Origin: Anaerolineales bacterium
GTDB lineage: Bacteria > Chloroflexota > Anaerolineae > 4572-78 > J111
Reading direction: 5' to 3'
Assembly (NCBI GenBank): GCA_015075405.1
Contig: JABTUK010000004.1
Location: forward strand, 682,001 to 746,000
Length of the DNA stretch: 64,000 nt
Shown here in pieces: positions 33,871 through 42,490 of this stretch. Within the stretch, counting starts at the first letter, position 1; each line of letters begins with the position of its first letter. Position numbers and translations under genes: made by a program. The notes under the pieces are model-generated. The model was not told the origin of the DNA, did not search any database, and was given only the letters and a program-made list of their open reading frames with translations.

Positions 33871-35874
33871 TTACTTCACACAGCGAAAGCCAAGATCATC
33901 ATTGGCCGAGTCGGGCGCGGCCGCCGAGCGATTGCTGGCGCGAGCCTGCGGCTCGTCGTCAAACCAGCCGCCGCCGCGCGTCACTTTTAGCTCATCGCTG
34001 TAGAATTCATCCACATAACTGCTGCCGGGGTAGCCCTGGTAGGGGTCGGCCGTCCATTCCCAAACATTACCGGCCATGTCCTCTACTCCGTAGGGGCTGG
34101 CCCCGCCGGGGAAGCTGCCCACCGCCACTGTACCACGAATACCGCTGGCTTTCAAATTGGCTTTGCCGGCGTCAAAGGTGTTGCCCCAGGGGAAAAGATT
34201 ACCCTGCTCGCCGCGGGCAGCCTTCTCCCACTCTTGCTCGGTGGGCAGGCGCTTGCCCAGCCAGGCGCAAAAAGCCTGGGCGTCATTCCAGGTAACCCGA
34301 ACCACTGGATGATTGCCACGTCCTTCGGCCTCAGTCCGCCAGCTTTTCTTGCTGCTCCTCTTTTCCGGCTCGGTCTGGTAGCCGGTGGCATTGACAAACA
34401 GGGTAAAATCGTCGTTGGTTACTTCAAAGCGGTCAATCTGATAGGCGGGTAATTCTATCGTCTGAGCCGGACTTTCATTTGGCTCGGTCTCATCGCTGCC
34501 AAAGATAAAAGGACCGGCGGGAATCTCAATCATCTCCTCAATCGGCTTGGGCGGTTCGGTGGGGGTTGGGGTGACCGGCGGGGCCTCGCTGGTTTGGTCG
34601 GTAGTTGGGGCCGGCGTCGCCGTCGGCAGCGGCGTGGGCGAGGGGCGCGGCGTGGGTGTGGGCGGCAAAGAAACCGGTGTGGGCGTCGGTTTCAACACGA
34701 CGGCGGGCAATGGTGTGGCCGTCGGCGGAGCCGGCGTTGGTTCGGGCGTGACCAACACCAGGTTGCGTGACCATGAAAAGAAACCACCAAAGAGCAAAGC
34801 CACCACCAGGGCTACGACGCTGCCCAGCACTGCGCCCCGGCTCAGCTTGAAGCCGCCGCCGAGGGACCGGCCCAGCCGAGGCAGAAAAATTGCCAGAATC
34901 AGCAGCAGGCCGATGACAATACCCTGGACCTGCCCCTGGATGTTAACCAGACTCATGCCAAAACGGAGGATGCCAATCAGGACCAGCGACAGCACTGCGC
35001 CGACCATCGTGCCGGTGCCGCCGGAGATGTCAACCCCACCCAGCACCGTAGCCGTAATTACGTCCAGTTCCAGTCCTGTGCCGATGTCGGGCCGGGTGCT
35101 GCCAAAGCGGGCCGCCAACACAATCCCGGCCAGGGCGGCCATAAAGCCGGACAGGGTAAAAATAATAAGTTTAATCCGGTCAACCGGCACGCCGGAGTAC
35201 CGGCAGGCTTCTTCGTTGCTGCCGATGGCATATAACTGGCGGCCAAAGGCAGTTTTGTGCAGCACCAGGCCAAAAACCAGCGCCAGCACACCAAACAGGA
35301 GCATCGAAAAGGGCACCGGCGTACCACCTATCTTGCCCTGGCCCAAGTAGGTAAAGGCTGCCGGGTAGCCGCGCGCCGCCTGGTCGCCCAGCAGCACATA
35401 GGCAATCCCCCGGTAAAGGGCAAACGTCGCCAGGGTGACCACCAGTACCGGCAGTTTGATGCGGGTAATCAGCAGGCCATTGACCAGCCCGGCCAGCGTG
35501 CCCAGCAGCAGGGCCGCGCCGGCCGCCAACCAGATATTGACGCCCAGGTTGAACAGCCAACCCATAAATGAGGCCGACATGCCCAGCGTCGAGGCGACGG
35601 CTAAATCAACACTGCCGGTGGTGATGATGATAAAGGTCATGGGCAGCATCATCAGGCCCAACTCCATAAAGTCGGAAGCCGTTCTGAACAGGTTGGTGGC
35701 CTCCAAAAAGAAAGGTGAAATCAGGCTATTAACAAAGCTAACAACGACAATCAGAATGACCAAAAACCATTCCCAGCGCAGCAGCGACGCGGCCAGCGAA
35801 CGAGGTGGGGTCGAGAGCAGACGGGCGGGCGCTTCGGGCGCGCCTTCGGGTTTGGAGACTAAAGGAGTTGTCAT
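33871..35874 (-). CDS. rhaQ: RhaQ-like permease fused to an extracytoplasmic FGE-sulfatase fold
   Basis: A single 667-residue reading frame. Residues 1-340 are a complete ribose/rhamnose-type permease (ITTGSVDLAVASTLGMSAS near 84, NGLLITRIKLPVLVVTLATF near 132, GGVDISGGTGTMVGAV near 279). An additional hydrophobic helix (about 348-367) follows, then a Pro/Thr-rich linker (375-445) and a formylglycine-generating-enzyme/SUMF1-like domain (447-667: EMIEIPAGPFIFGSDE, YQIDRFEVTNDDF, VTWNDAQAFCAWLGKRLPTE, AGNVWEWT, TRGGGWF, LGFRCVK). The catalytic cysteine pair of FGE is replaced (ARASNRSAAAPDS), so the domain is probably a binding module outside the membrane. Its start overlaps the RhaP-like gene by four bases. 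Confidence 0.85.
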   Translation of the reverse strand: MTTPLVSKPEGAPEAPARLLSTPPRSLAASLLRWEWFLVILIVVVSFVNSLISPFFLEATNLFRTASDFMELGLMMLPMTFIIITTGSVDLAVASTLGMSASFMGWLFNLGVNIWLAAGAALLLGTLAGLVNGLLITRIKLPVLVVTLATFALYRGIAYVLLGDQAARGYPAAFTYLGQGKIGGTPVPFSMLLFGVLALVFGLVLHKTAFGRQLYAIGSNEEACRYSGVPVDRIKLIIFTLSGFMAALAGIVLAARFGSTRPDIGTGLELDVITATVLGGVDISGGTGTMVGAVLSLVLIGILRFGMSLVNIQGQVQGIVIGLLLILAIFLPRLGRSLGGGFKLSRGAVLGSVVALVVALLFGGFFSWSRNLVLVTPEPTPAPPTATPLPAVVLKPTPTPVSLPPTPTPRPSPTPLPTATPAPTTDQTSEAPPVTPTPTEPPKPIEEMIEIPAGPFIFGSDETEPNESPAQTIELPAYQIDRFEVTNDDFTLFVNATGYQTEPEKRSSKKSWRTEAEGRGNHPVVRVTWNDAQAFCAWLGKRLPTEQEWEKAARGEQGNLFPWGNTFDAGKANLKASGIRGTVAVGSFPGGASPYGVEDMAGNVWEWTADPYQGYPGSSYVDEFYSDELKVTRGGGWFDDEPQARASNRSAAAPDSANDDLGFRCVK

Positions 35875-36887
35875 GCGGTTTTCCTCACAGTCAGGGTGCG
35901 CTGGACGCGGCGCAAAATAAGGGAGTCAACGACAACGGCCAGCAAAATCAACAAGCCCTGCGCCGCCAACTGCCAGAACGGCGAAATCCGCACCAGGGTC
36001 AAAGCGTTGTTGATGATGCCCAACAAGAACGCGCCCAACAACACTCCGGTCACTGTGCCGCTGCCGCCAAAAATATTGACCCCGCCCACCACCGAGGCTG
36101 CTACCGTTTGCAGCTCAAAACCGAGGGCAGTGTTGGTTTGGGCCGACTCAAAGCGCGAAGCCCACAACACCCCGGCCAGACCGCTCAACAGGCCGGACAG
36201 CAGGTAAACCATAAAAATAATGCGCTGCACCCGAATACCGGCTACCTCAGCCGCCGCCGGATTGCTGCCGACAGCGTAAATATCGCGGCCCAGGCGGGTG
36301 TAATTGAGAAAATAGTAAATAATAGCCGCCACCACCAGGGCAAAAATAACCAGATTGGGCAGGCCCAGCGGCGTGCCTTTTGAGAGCAGTTTGAACGGCT
36401 GCGGCAGTTCAAAGGCGTTGATCCAGGTGCCCTGGCTGTACATAAACACTGCCCCCCGGTAGATGCTCAATGTGCCCAGAGTGGCGATAATCGGCGGGAC
36501 CTTGCCGACCGTAATCAACAGGCCGTTAAAGCTGCCCAGCACCGCACCGAGGGCCATGCCCAGCCCCACCGCCAGCACCGGCGAAAGCTCCGGGTTGGCC
36601 TTGATGGTAAAGGCAACCATCATCGCCACCAGGCCAATCATCGAGCTAACCGACAAATCAATACCGCGGGTGATGATGACCATCGTCTGGCCGAGGGCGA
36701 CAATTGCCAGGATGGAGATATTGAGCAAAATATCGCGGAAATTATCAAAGCTCAAAAAGGCGGAGCCGCTGCGCAGGCTGACCAAAATCACCAGCAGAAC
36801 AATAAAAACAACAATGCCCGACTCGCGCGAGGCGGCCAGGGTAAACCAAAGGCTGGGTTTCTCAGCTTTGAGGGTTTGTGTGGTCAT
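35871..36887 (-). CDS. rhaP: RhaP-like sugar ABC transporter permease
   Basis: A 338-residue permease of the ribose/rhamnose family with about ten helices, the partner of the permease-FGE fusion. Key loops are ITRGIDLSVSSMIGLVAMM near 71, NGLLITVGKVPPIIATLGTLSIYRGAVF near 125 and GGVNIFGGSGTVTGVLLGAFLLG near 270. It lies four bases after the ATPase and overlaps the next permease gene by four bases, so the transport genes are translationally coupled. Two different permeases with one double ATPase is the usual RhaSTPQ arrangement. Confidence 0.9.
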   Translation of the reverse strand: MTTQTLKAEKPSLWFTLAASRESGIVVFIVLLVILVSLRSGSAFLSFDNFRDILLNISILAIVALGQTMVIITRGIDLSVSSMIGLVAMMVAFTIKANPELSPVLAVGLGMALGAVLGSFNGLLITVGKVPPIIATLGTLSIYRGAVFMYSQGTWINAFELPQPFKLLSKGTPLGLPNLVIFALVVAAIIYYFLNYTRLGRDIYAVGSNPAAAEVAGIRVQRIIFMVYLLSGLLSGLAGVLWASRFESAQTNTALGFELQTVAASVVGGVNIFGGSGTVTGVLLGAFLLGIINNALTLVRISPFWQLAAQGLLILLAVVVDSLILRRVQRTLTVRKTA

Positions 36888-36891
36888 AACA

Positions 36892-38400
36892 TCATCCCTG
36901 AATTGAATTGACGGCTTGGGTGGCCGCTACCATAATTTTTTCCTGGGTGGCCTCGGCCCGGCTGAACTGGCCGGTCAGGTGGCCTTCACGCATCACCAGA
37001 ATGCGGTCGCTCATGCCCAGCACTTCCGGCAGCTCCGACGAAATCATCAAAATCGCCATACCCTGCGCCGCCAATTGGCTCATCAGGCCGTGTACCGCCG
37101 CCTTGGTGCCGACATCAATGCCGCGCGTCGGCTCATCCAGAATGAGAATACGCGGCTGGGTGTTCAACCACTTGGCCAGCACCACCTTTTGCTGGTTGCC
37201 GCCCGAAAGCTCGCGCGCCTTTTGCCAGATACCGGCGGCTTTGACTTCCAGTTTCAACGCGGCCTGCCGGGCATTTTGCCGCTCTTTGCTGTAATCCATC
37301 CAGCCGGCGTGGGCAAACTCCGCCAGAATGGGCAGGGTGATGTTATCACAAATGGCCATGGGCAGCACCAGGCCGTGATGCTGCCGGTCCTCCGGCACGT
37401 AGGCCAGCCCCAGACTCATGGCCTGCTGGGGGCTGGTAATGTGGACCGGCTGGCCGTTGATTTTGATGGCGCCACCGGTGGCCGGGGCAATCCCAAAAAT
37501 GGCGCGGGCCACATCGGTGCGCCCCGCGCCCACCAGCCCGGCCATGCCCAGGATTTCGCCCTGGCGCAGCTCAAAGGAGATATTCTGAAAAACACCCGCC
37601 CGGCTCAAATTTTCGACCTGCAAAACCGTTGGACCGGGTTCAACCGCCACTTTGGGGAATAGATCGTTCAGGGTTCGACCGACCATCAATTGGATTAGCC
37701 GGTCTGTAGTCACCTCCGACATAGACCGGGTGTCCACATAAGCGCCGTCGCGCAGCACCGTCACCCGGTCGGCTAACTCCAGTAGTTCTTCCAGACGGTG
37801 AGAGATAAAAACAATGGCCGTGCCCGCTTCGCGCAGTTGGCGGGTGATGCGGAACAGGTCGGCCACTTCGGCCAGAGTCAGCGACGAGGTTGGCTCGTCC
37901 ATAATCAATATTTTGGCGTGGATAGACAGCGCCCGCGCAATTTCGACCATCTGCTGCTGGGCCACGCTCAGGTTGCGGGCCTTTGTTTTGGGGTCGAGCT
38001 GCACCCCCAATGAACTGAGCAGGGCGGTGGCTTCGCGGTACATGTCGCCCCAGGCCACCTGCCCGCCGGTTTTGGTCGGCTGGCGGCCGACAAAAATGTT
38101 CTCGGCGATGTCCAAATCGGGGAAGAGGCTTGGCTCCTGGTAGATAGCAGCAATGCCCCGCTGGCGGGCTTCGAGAGGATTGGCAAAGGTCACGGCCTGG
38201 CCGTTGAGCCGAATTTCGCCGGTATCCGGTTGGTGGACCCCGGTGATAATTTTAATCAAGGTGGACTTGCCCGCCCCGTTTTCGCCCAGCAGGGCATGCA
38301 CTTCGCCAAGTTGCAGGTCAAACCGCACATCCCGCAGCGCATGCACCCCGGCGAAGGATTTACTAATGTGGGTCATTTCAAGGATTGGGTTGTTGGCCAT
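36892..38400 (-). CDS. rhaT: RhaT-like sugar ABC transporter double ATPase
   Basis: A 502-residue two-domain ATPase. Domain 1 shows GENGAGKSTLIKI near 38, LSVAQQQMVEIARAL and LIMDEPTSSLT. Domain 2 shows AGLVGAGRTDVARAI, the signature LSGGNQQKVVLAKWL near 401 and LILDEPTRGIDVG. It is the first gene of the transport block after the DeoR regulator, separated by about 230 bp that carry repeats. The gene order ATPase-permease-permease-binding protein points to rhamnose or a similar deoxysugar. Specificity is inferred from order, not from residues. Confidence 0.9.
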   Translation of the reverse strand: MANNPILEMTHISKSFAGVHALRDVRFDLQLGEVHALLGENGAGKSTLIKIITGVHQPDTGEIRLNGQAVTFANPLEARQRGIAAIYQEPSLFPDLDIAENIFVGRQPTKTGGQVAWGDMYREATALLSSLGVQLDPKTKARNLSVAQQQMVEIARALSIHAKILIMDEPTSSLTLAEVADLFRITRQLREAGTAIVFISHRLEELLELADRVTVLRDGAYVDTRSMSEVTTDRLIQLMVGRTLNDLFPKVAVEPGPTVLQVENLSRAGVFQNISFELRQGEILGMAGLVGAGRTDVARAIFGIAPATGGAIKINGQPVHITSPQQAMSLGLAYVPEDRQHHGLVLPMAICDNITLPILAEFAHAGWMDYSKERQNARQAALKLEVKAAGIWQKARELSGGNQQKVVLAKWLNTQPRILILDEPTRGIDVGTKAAVHGLMSQLAAQGMAILMISSELPEVLGMSDRILVMREGHLTGQFSRAEATQEKIMVAATQAVNSIQG

Positions 38401-38440
38401 AATAAGTGTTATTTCTACTGCGTTATAGATTTGGCGAGAG

Positions 38441-38572
38441 GAGATTGGAGATTGGAGATTTTTAACCCTGAATCGCCAATCGTTAATCTACTTCGTAAAT
38501 ACGACCGGGGACCGGGGACAGAAGACCGGGAGATAGCAAGTAGCCGGTCCTCAGTCTCCGGCCTCCGGTCAT
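38441..38572. repeat. Two variable-unit hairpins (GAGATTGG and GACCGGGGA)
   Basis: A GAGATTGGAGATTGG arm with its ATCGCCAATCG partner at 38441-38490, followed by GACCGGGGACCGGGG with CCGGTCCTCAGTCTCCGG at 38502-38572. They fill the gap between the ATPase and regulator genes. Confidence 0.7.
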
Positions 38573-38633
38573 CGTCGGCGAAAGATTTTTATTAGCGGTG
38601 GCGCGCCGCAGACTCATGAACACTCCTCTTAAA

Positions 38634-39404
38634 CTACACCACCACCACCTCGACCTGCCGCTGCCGGATCTGGTAAACCATTTCCTGAGGCACATCAGAG
38701 TCGGTGATGAGCATGTCCAGTTGATCCAGGGGGGCAAAGGTAGCGGCGGCCACATTGCCCCATTTACGCGAGTCAACCAGGCCGACCACCCGGCGGCAGC
38801 GGGCGACCATCGCCGCCTTCATGGTGACTTCGTTGAGATTGACATCGGTCAGACCTTCTTCGACCGTCAGGCCGCGCGCCCCAAAAAAACCCAGTTGCAC
38901 ATTGACCCCCGCCAGCAGGTCATCCTGCATCCGGCCAATGAGCGAGATGGACTCGCGGCGCAAATTACCGCCGGGCAAGATGACCTGAATCTGCGGTGCG
39001 TCGAGCAGACTGAGGGCAGCCTTAAGGCCGTTGGTGATAACGGTGAGTTCCGATAAATTTTTGAGATAGGGGATGACCGCTTGAGCAGTGGTGCTGGCGT
39101 CGAGGATAATGGTGTCGCCGGCGCTAACCAGCCGGGCGGCGGCCTGGCCGATGCGCGCTTTTTGGGCTGAATACTGCTGCTGCCGCACGTCGAAGGAAAA
39201 TTCGGGCATGGCGCTGGTGGCTACCGCCCGGCCGCGAGTGCGCAGCAAGAAACCCTGTTCGCTCAAAGCTTGTAAATCCTGACGGATGGTGACTTCGGAC
39301 ACGTCGAAGCGGGCGCTCAAGTCCAAAACAGAAAGCTGGCCTTCCTGCTCCAAAACTGCCAGAATATCTTTTCTTCGTTCAGCCAGGCGATGTTCTTTGC
39401 CCAC
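38634..39404 (-). CDS. DeoR-family transcriptional regulator
   Basis: A 256-residue repressor. The N-terminal helix-turn-helix is RRKDILAVLEQEGQLSVLDLSARFDVSEVTIRQDLQAL; the C-terminal part is the DeoR sugar-phosphate sensor with LDASTTAQAVIPYL, TVITNGLKAALSL, LPGGNLRRESISLIG and GLVDSRKWG. It is the first gene of the island and faces the transporter. It probably senses a ketose phosphate (fuculose or rhamnulose 1-phosphate) and controls the rha-type block. A strong promoter overlapped by a GTTTCG inverted repeat lies just upstream. Confidence 0.9.
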   Translation of the reverse strand: MGKEHRLAERRKDILAVLEQEGQLSVLDLSARFDVSEVTIRQDLQALSEQGFLLRTRGRAVATSAMPEFSFDVRQQQYSAQKARIGQAAARLVSAGDTIILDASTTAQAVIPYLKNLSELTVITNGLKAALSLLDAPQIQVILPGGNLRRESISLIGRMQDDLLAGVNVQLGFFGARGLTVEEGLTDVNLNEVTMKAAMVARCRRVVGLVDSRKWGNVAAATFAPLDQLDMLITDSDVPQEMVYQIRQRQVEVVVV

Positions 39405-39447
39405 CGGCCACCTCAGCGTAGCTTTCGGAATATCTCACAAAACAAAA

Positions 39448-39497
39448 GTTTCGTAAGAAATCGAAACTATTATAGGGCAAAAAAATATAAGTGTCAA
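39448..39497 (-). promoter_or_regulatory. Sigma-70 promoter with DeoR-type operator
   Basis: On the minus strand TTGACA (39492-39497), 17 bases of spacing and TATAAT (39469-39474) form a consensus promoter. Directly downstream is GTTTCG-N8-CGAAAC (39448-39467), which resembles the TTTCG-type sites of DeoR-family repressors and would cover the transcription start. This is the promoter of the regulator gene and possibly of the operon. Confidence 0.85.
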
Positions 39498-39607
39498 ATG
39501 GAGGAAGAGTGAACAGTTACCAGTGAGCAGTAATCAGTCAATATCGTTAAGTTAAGCATCCTGAGCAGGTGAGCGAAGCGAACCGTATCGAAGGGTGCTC
39601 TCCAGTC

Positions 39608-39835
39608 TTAACTTACCAACATCTCAAACGCTGCGTACTCCGGGGGAATTTCGAGACCCTTCCAGCAAAGCTCGTATCCGAGCCACATCCTGGTGCTGGA
39701 CCGCGATATCCAAATCGGCGTGAGGCCGGGTTTGTTCGCCGAGCAAAGCATCAACCCCCAGCCGTCATCCAGATAAACATCAATCTGGTGCTGGTTGAAA
39801 AGCTGGATGATCTCAACGACATCGTTCGCCGTCAT
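39608..39835 (-). pseudogene. Frameshifted nucleotidyltransferase remnant
   Basis: Begins MTANDVVEIIQLFNQHQIDVYLDDGWG, the start of lincosamide/aminoglycoside-type nucleotidyltransferases. The expected continuation (VDALLGEQTRPHADLDIAVQHQDVA, with the DxD metal motif) is present but in the next frame, so one base was lost or gained at about 39763. The part after RIRALLEG is missing. It is a decayed gene fragment. Confidence 0.75.
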
Positions 39836-39840
39836 TCTCG

Positions 39841-40062
39841 TTACTCAGATGAACTACCCTCACTTCTACTTTGCTTTATTTCAGAGATAATCTCATCTAA
39901 GGTAAGGTCGCCAAACAAGGCTTCACGTTCTTCAAGGTAATTACCATATCCGACCGTAAACTGACCCAAAAAGCGAACTGTATTAACGATACCCAACTTT
40001 TGATACAATATTTTTATAGCTTCATGGGTTATTTCAGCTAATGGCTTTGTCTCTACGACCAT
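39841..40062 (-). CDS. Small conserved hypothetical protein
   Basis: A 73-residue acidic protein, MVVETKPLAEITHEAIKILYQK followed by LGIVNTVRFLGQFTVGYGNY and a charged C-terminus (TLDEIISEIKQ). I recognise the general look of small antitoxin-like proteins but not a family. Just upstream, a frame ending EEFGRSRSQDWRIVCYRIHGVN resembles the C-terminus of a RelE/ParE toxin, which hints at a decayed toxin pair. Confidence in function is low; the frame is a plausible gene. Confidence 0.5.
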   Translation of the reverse strand: MVVETKPLAEITHEAIKILYQKLGIVNTVRFLGQFTVGYGNYLEEREALFGDLTLDEIISEIKQSRSEGSSSE

Positions 40063-40688
40063 CTCTCAATTTCCTCAATTAACTCCATGGATACGGTAAC
40101 ACACGATACGCCAATCCTGACTCCTACTACGACCGAACTCCTCTGGACCGGCGAGCAGACGATGACTTTGCAGGGCATACCACCGATTGCACAACCGACC
40201 CCACCATATGTTCTTTCATTAGATATTCACATAGCAAATAGAATCTTTGGTATCCCTATCCAGAAAATATTTTCGTACTGATTTGTTGATATATTTATCC
40301 CAAATTTCTGGAGCCGCACGATCCCCGATAAATTCCTTTAGAATTATCTCCTGTATCGTCCCATCAGTCCGCCTTTTGAATGTTGAAGGCCCTGGCAACC
40401 AAGTCTTAATTTCATATACTGCCTTCACTATTCCTTCATTTATGCTAAACACATACTCGGCTTTTCTCCCTTTTTCATCAACCCTCAACCTCTCTCGTGT
40501 TGCATTATACAGCCCTCTGGATGACCGAAATATCTTGTCAACTGGAACAAGAATAGCCGGTTCTTCAATTTCTATTTCCTGACAATACAGAGAAGTTATT
40601 TCGTCTATATTCATCCGCCCATAGATACCTGCCTGCCACCCACGAACCTTGTTGGTCAAGTTTTCACTTTTTATTCCAATCAAATCTA

Positions 40689-42490
40689 CCCATTTGCTGA
40701 GACTGCGCTCAGCAAAAACAGCCCTGCGGGCATTTGACAAGATTGAAGTATTTTGATTAAGCTCACTTCATCAGCGAGATGAAGGAGAGGATACAATGGT
40801 TGACCAGTTGAGCGCAGCCTACGCCGATTATTTGCAGGGGAGTTATGATTGCCCAGACCGGATTGTCCTGACCGCCTACCATCGGCTGGCCTCCTCGGCG
40901 GGCGGCTTTCGTTACTGGTGGCGACGGCTGTATGGCAGCGATGAGAACCTGGACAAAACGCATCTGATCCGATTGTCGGGTCGGTTCCATCGGCGGGTCA
41001 AAGCTTACGCGAACAAACACGACATTCCAGTGCTGGAGGGTCCATTAGAGGAGCGTAAACATGACTTGGCTGAACAATACAAACCAGACGACCCAGCTTT
41101 TGTCGGGCTGTTTCTGATCATCATCAGTCGGGCATCGGGAGCAGTCTGGGATGTCAAACGTAGCCCAGAGGGTCGAGTTCACAGTTTGAGCAAGCATTAT
41201 CGGATGATCAACCACATTTTCTTTCACATCATGGACCCGGAATGGGGCCACGTCACCCTCCGTATTAGCAGCCATCCGCCGTTCGCGGCGATGGTTATTC
41301 TCAATGGGCACGAATATCTGGCTCGTCAGGCCCATCAGGCCGGGCGAACTCTGGAACTGACAAGCAACTGTTTTAGCGATATAATGACCGCCGCAGACTT
41401 GACCTGGCTTGCAGAGACCTCGTGGGAGCTACCCACCAAAGGGCAACTGGGTCAGGTCTGCCACCGCTGGCTCAACAGTTGTCTCCATTTTGCCCTGCCC
41501 GAAAGCGAACGACTGCGGAGTGGTTTCGAATACCGTTGTTCGTTGTTTCAGGTGGAGTACTCGCGCAACCTGCTGTTTCGGCGTCCGGCTCAAATGGAGC
41601 AGGTGTTCGAAGCCCTGATTGATCGGACCCGCGCTCGACTGGACCTTAGGCAGATCATGACCATCTTTGGCCGCAAGCGCCGGCCTCACTTCAAAGGCAG
41701 TCCTAAGGGCCGCCGGCTCAAACTAGAACGAAACCTCGAGCGACCTGAGTACGACTTGACCATTTTCAGGCTCCATTTTGCTCCCTTGACCCTCAAGTTG
41801 TACACCAAAGGCGAGGCTGTTCTCCGGGCTGAAGTGATGCTGCATAACGCCCGCGCCTGGTCTGGTCCCCGCCGCCTGGATCAATTTCCTGAACTGATCG
41901 TCCAGTTCCAGCAAATCCTGGAGCGCTTTCTCAACCAACTCTATGCCCTGGATCAAGCCTTTGTGGCCGATGACACCCTGGATACCTTAGGCCAGCGGGG
42001 TCAGGTCGGTTCAACCCCCACCGCGGGTCTGGACCTCAACCAGCCTCGGCTGCGGGCCGTACTCCAAGCCGTGCTTGCTTTAGCCATAACGCCGGGAGGC
42101 TTCAGCGTCTCCCAATTAGCCCAGCAGGTCCGGGACCTGTTAGGCTGGCCCGAAAGTCAGTATCAGCCTCGCCACGCGGCTTACGATCTCAAAAAACTGC
42201 GCGGCAAAAACTGGGTCCACAAAATTGGTTCAGCCCGCCGCTATCAAGTCGAAACCAGCGCTCTTAAAATCATGGCTGCCTTACTGACTTTACGCGAGAA
42301 GGTCATTAAACCCGTTTTAGCCAGCGTGACCAAGCCCAAAAGCGAACCCAATCCCCAGCCTCAGACTGACCTTGATCTTCAATATGGTAAAGTGCAAACC
42401 GAGATGCGGGCTTTACTCCTCATCCTCGGTGTCGCTGTTTAAATAACCTTTTTATCGACAATCTTTTGTCGATGTCAGTACTACAAGTGA
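40689..42490 (+). mobile_element. CTA-targeting element, copy 1 (1802 bp)
   Basis: Bounded by CTA at 40686-40688 and 42491-42493. Left-end hairpin: TTTGCTGAG (40693-40701), six-base loop, CTCAGCAAA (40708-40716), four bases in from the end. Right-end hairpin: ATCGACAA (42454-42461), TCTT loop, TTGTCGAT (42466-42473), 17 bases from the end. No terminal inverted repeat was found. One long gene (40796-42442) occupies the inside. Whether CTA is a 3-bp target duplication or an uncopied target matched by the element end cannot be told from the sequence. Confidence 0.9.
40796..42442 (+). CDS. Putative transposase of an unrecognised family (copy 1)
   Basis: A 548-residue basic protein with a clear ribosome site (AAGGAGAGGATACA before ATG). 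It has no DDE, serine or classic HUH motif that I can place. Conserved-looking blocks: LSKHYRMINHIFFHIMDPEWGHVTLRISSHPPF near 130-163, ILNGHEYLARQAHQAGR, NCFSDI, IFGRKRRPHFKG near 290, and LTLKLYTKGEAVLRAEVMLHNAR near 335-357. The last resembles the YxKxxxxLRxE strand of phage and plasmid replication initiators. The C-terminus (YDLKKLRGKNWVHKIGSARRYQV) looks like a winged helix. I recall similar multicopy 'hypothetical' proteins in Planctomycetes and Acidobacteria. Two identical copies show recent movement. Confidence 0.7.
   Translation: MVDQLSAAYADYLQGSYDCPDRIVLTAYHRLASSAGGFRYWWRRLYGSDENLDKTHLIRLSGRFHRRVKAYANKHDIPVLEGPLEERKHDLAEQYKPDDPAFVGLFLIIISRASGAVWDVKRSPEGRVHSLSKHYRMINHIFFHIMDPEWGHVTLRISSHPPFAAMVILNGHEYLARQAHQAGRTLELTSNCFSDIMTAADLTWLAETSWELPTKGQLGQVCHRWLNSCLHFALPESERLRSGFEYRCSLFQVEYSRNLLFRRPAQMEQVFEALIDRTRARLDLRQIMTIFGRKRRPHFKGSPKGRRLKLERNLERPEYDLTIFRLHFAPLTLKLYTKGEAVLRAEVMLHNARAWSGPRRLDQFPELIVQFQQILERFLNQLYALDQAFVADDTLDTLGQRGQVGSTPTAGLDLNQPRLRAVLQAVLALAITPGGFSVSQLAQQVRDLLGWPESQYQPRHAAYDLKKLRGKNWVHKIGSARRYQVETSALKIMAALLTLREKVIKPVLASVTKPKSEPNPQPQTDLDLQYGKVQTEMRALLLILGVAV

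Noticed and set aside
40070..40215. RelE/ParE-like C-terminus upstream of the small hypothetical gene
   Set aside because: Only about 25 residues resemble the family and the frame is interrupted; too weak to list as its own gene.
40796..42442. Classic HUH motif in the unclassified transposase
   Set aside because: Sequences such as NHIFFHI and GHVTL have histidines but not the His-hydrophobic-His pattern in the proper setting; I do not claim an HUH enzyme.
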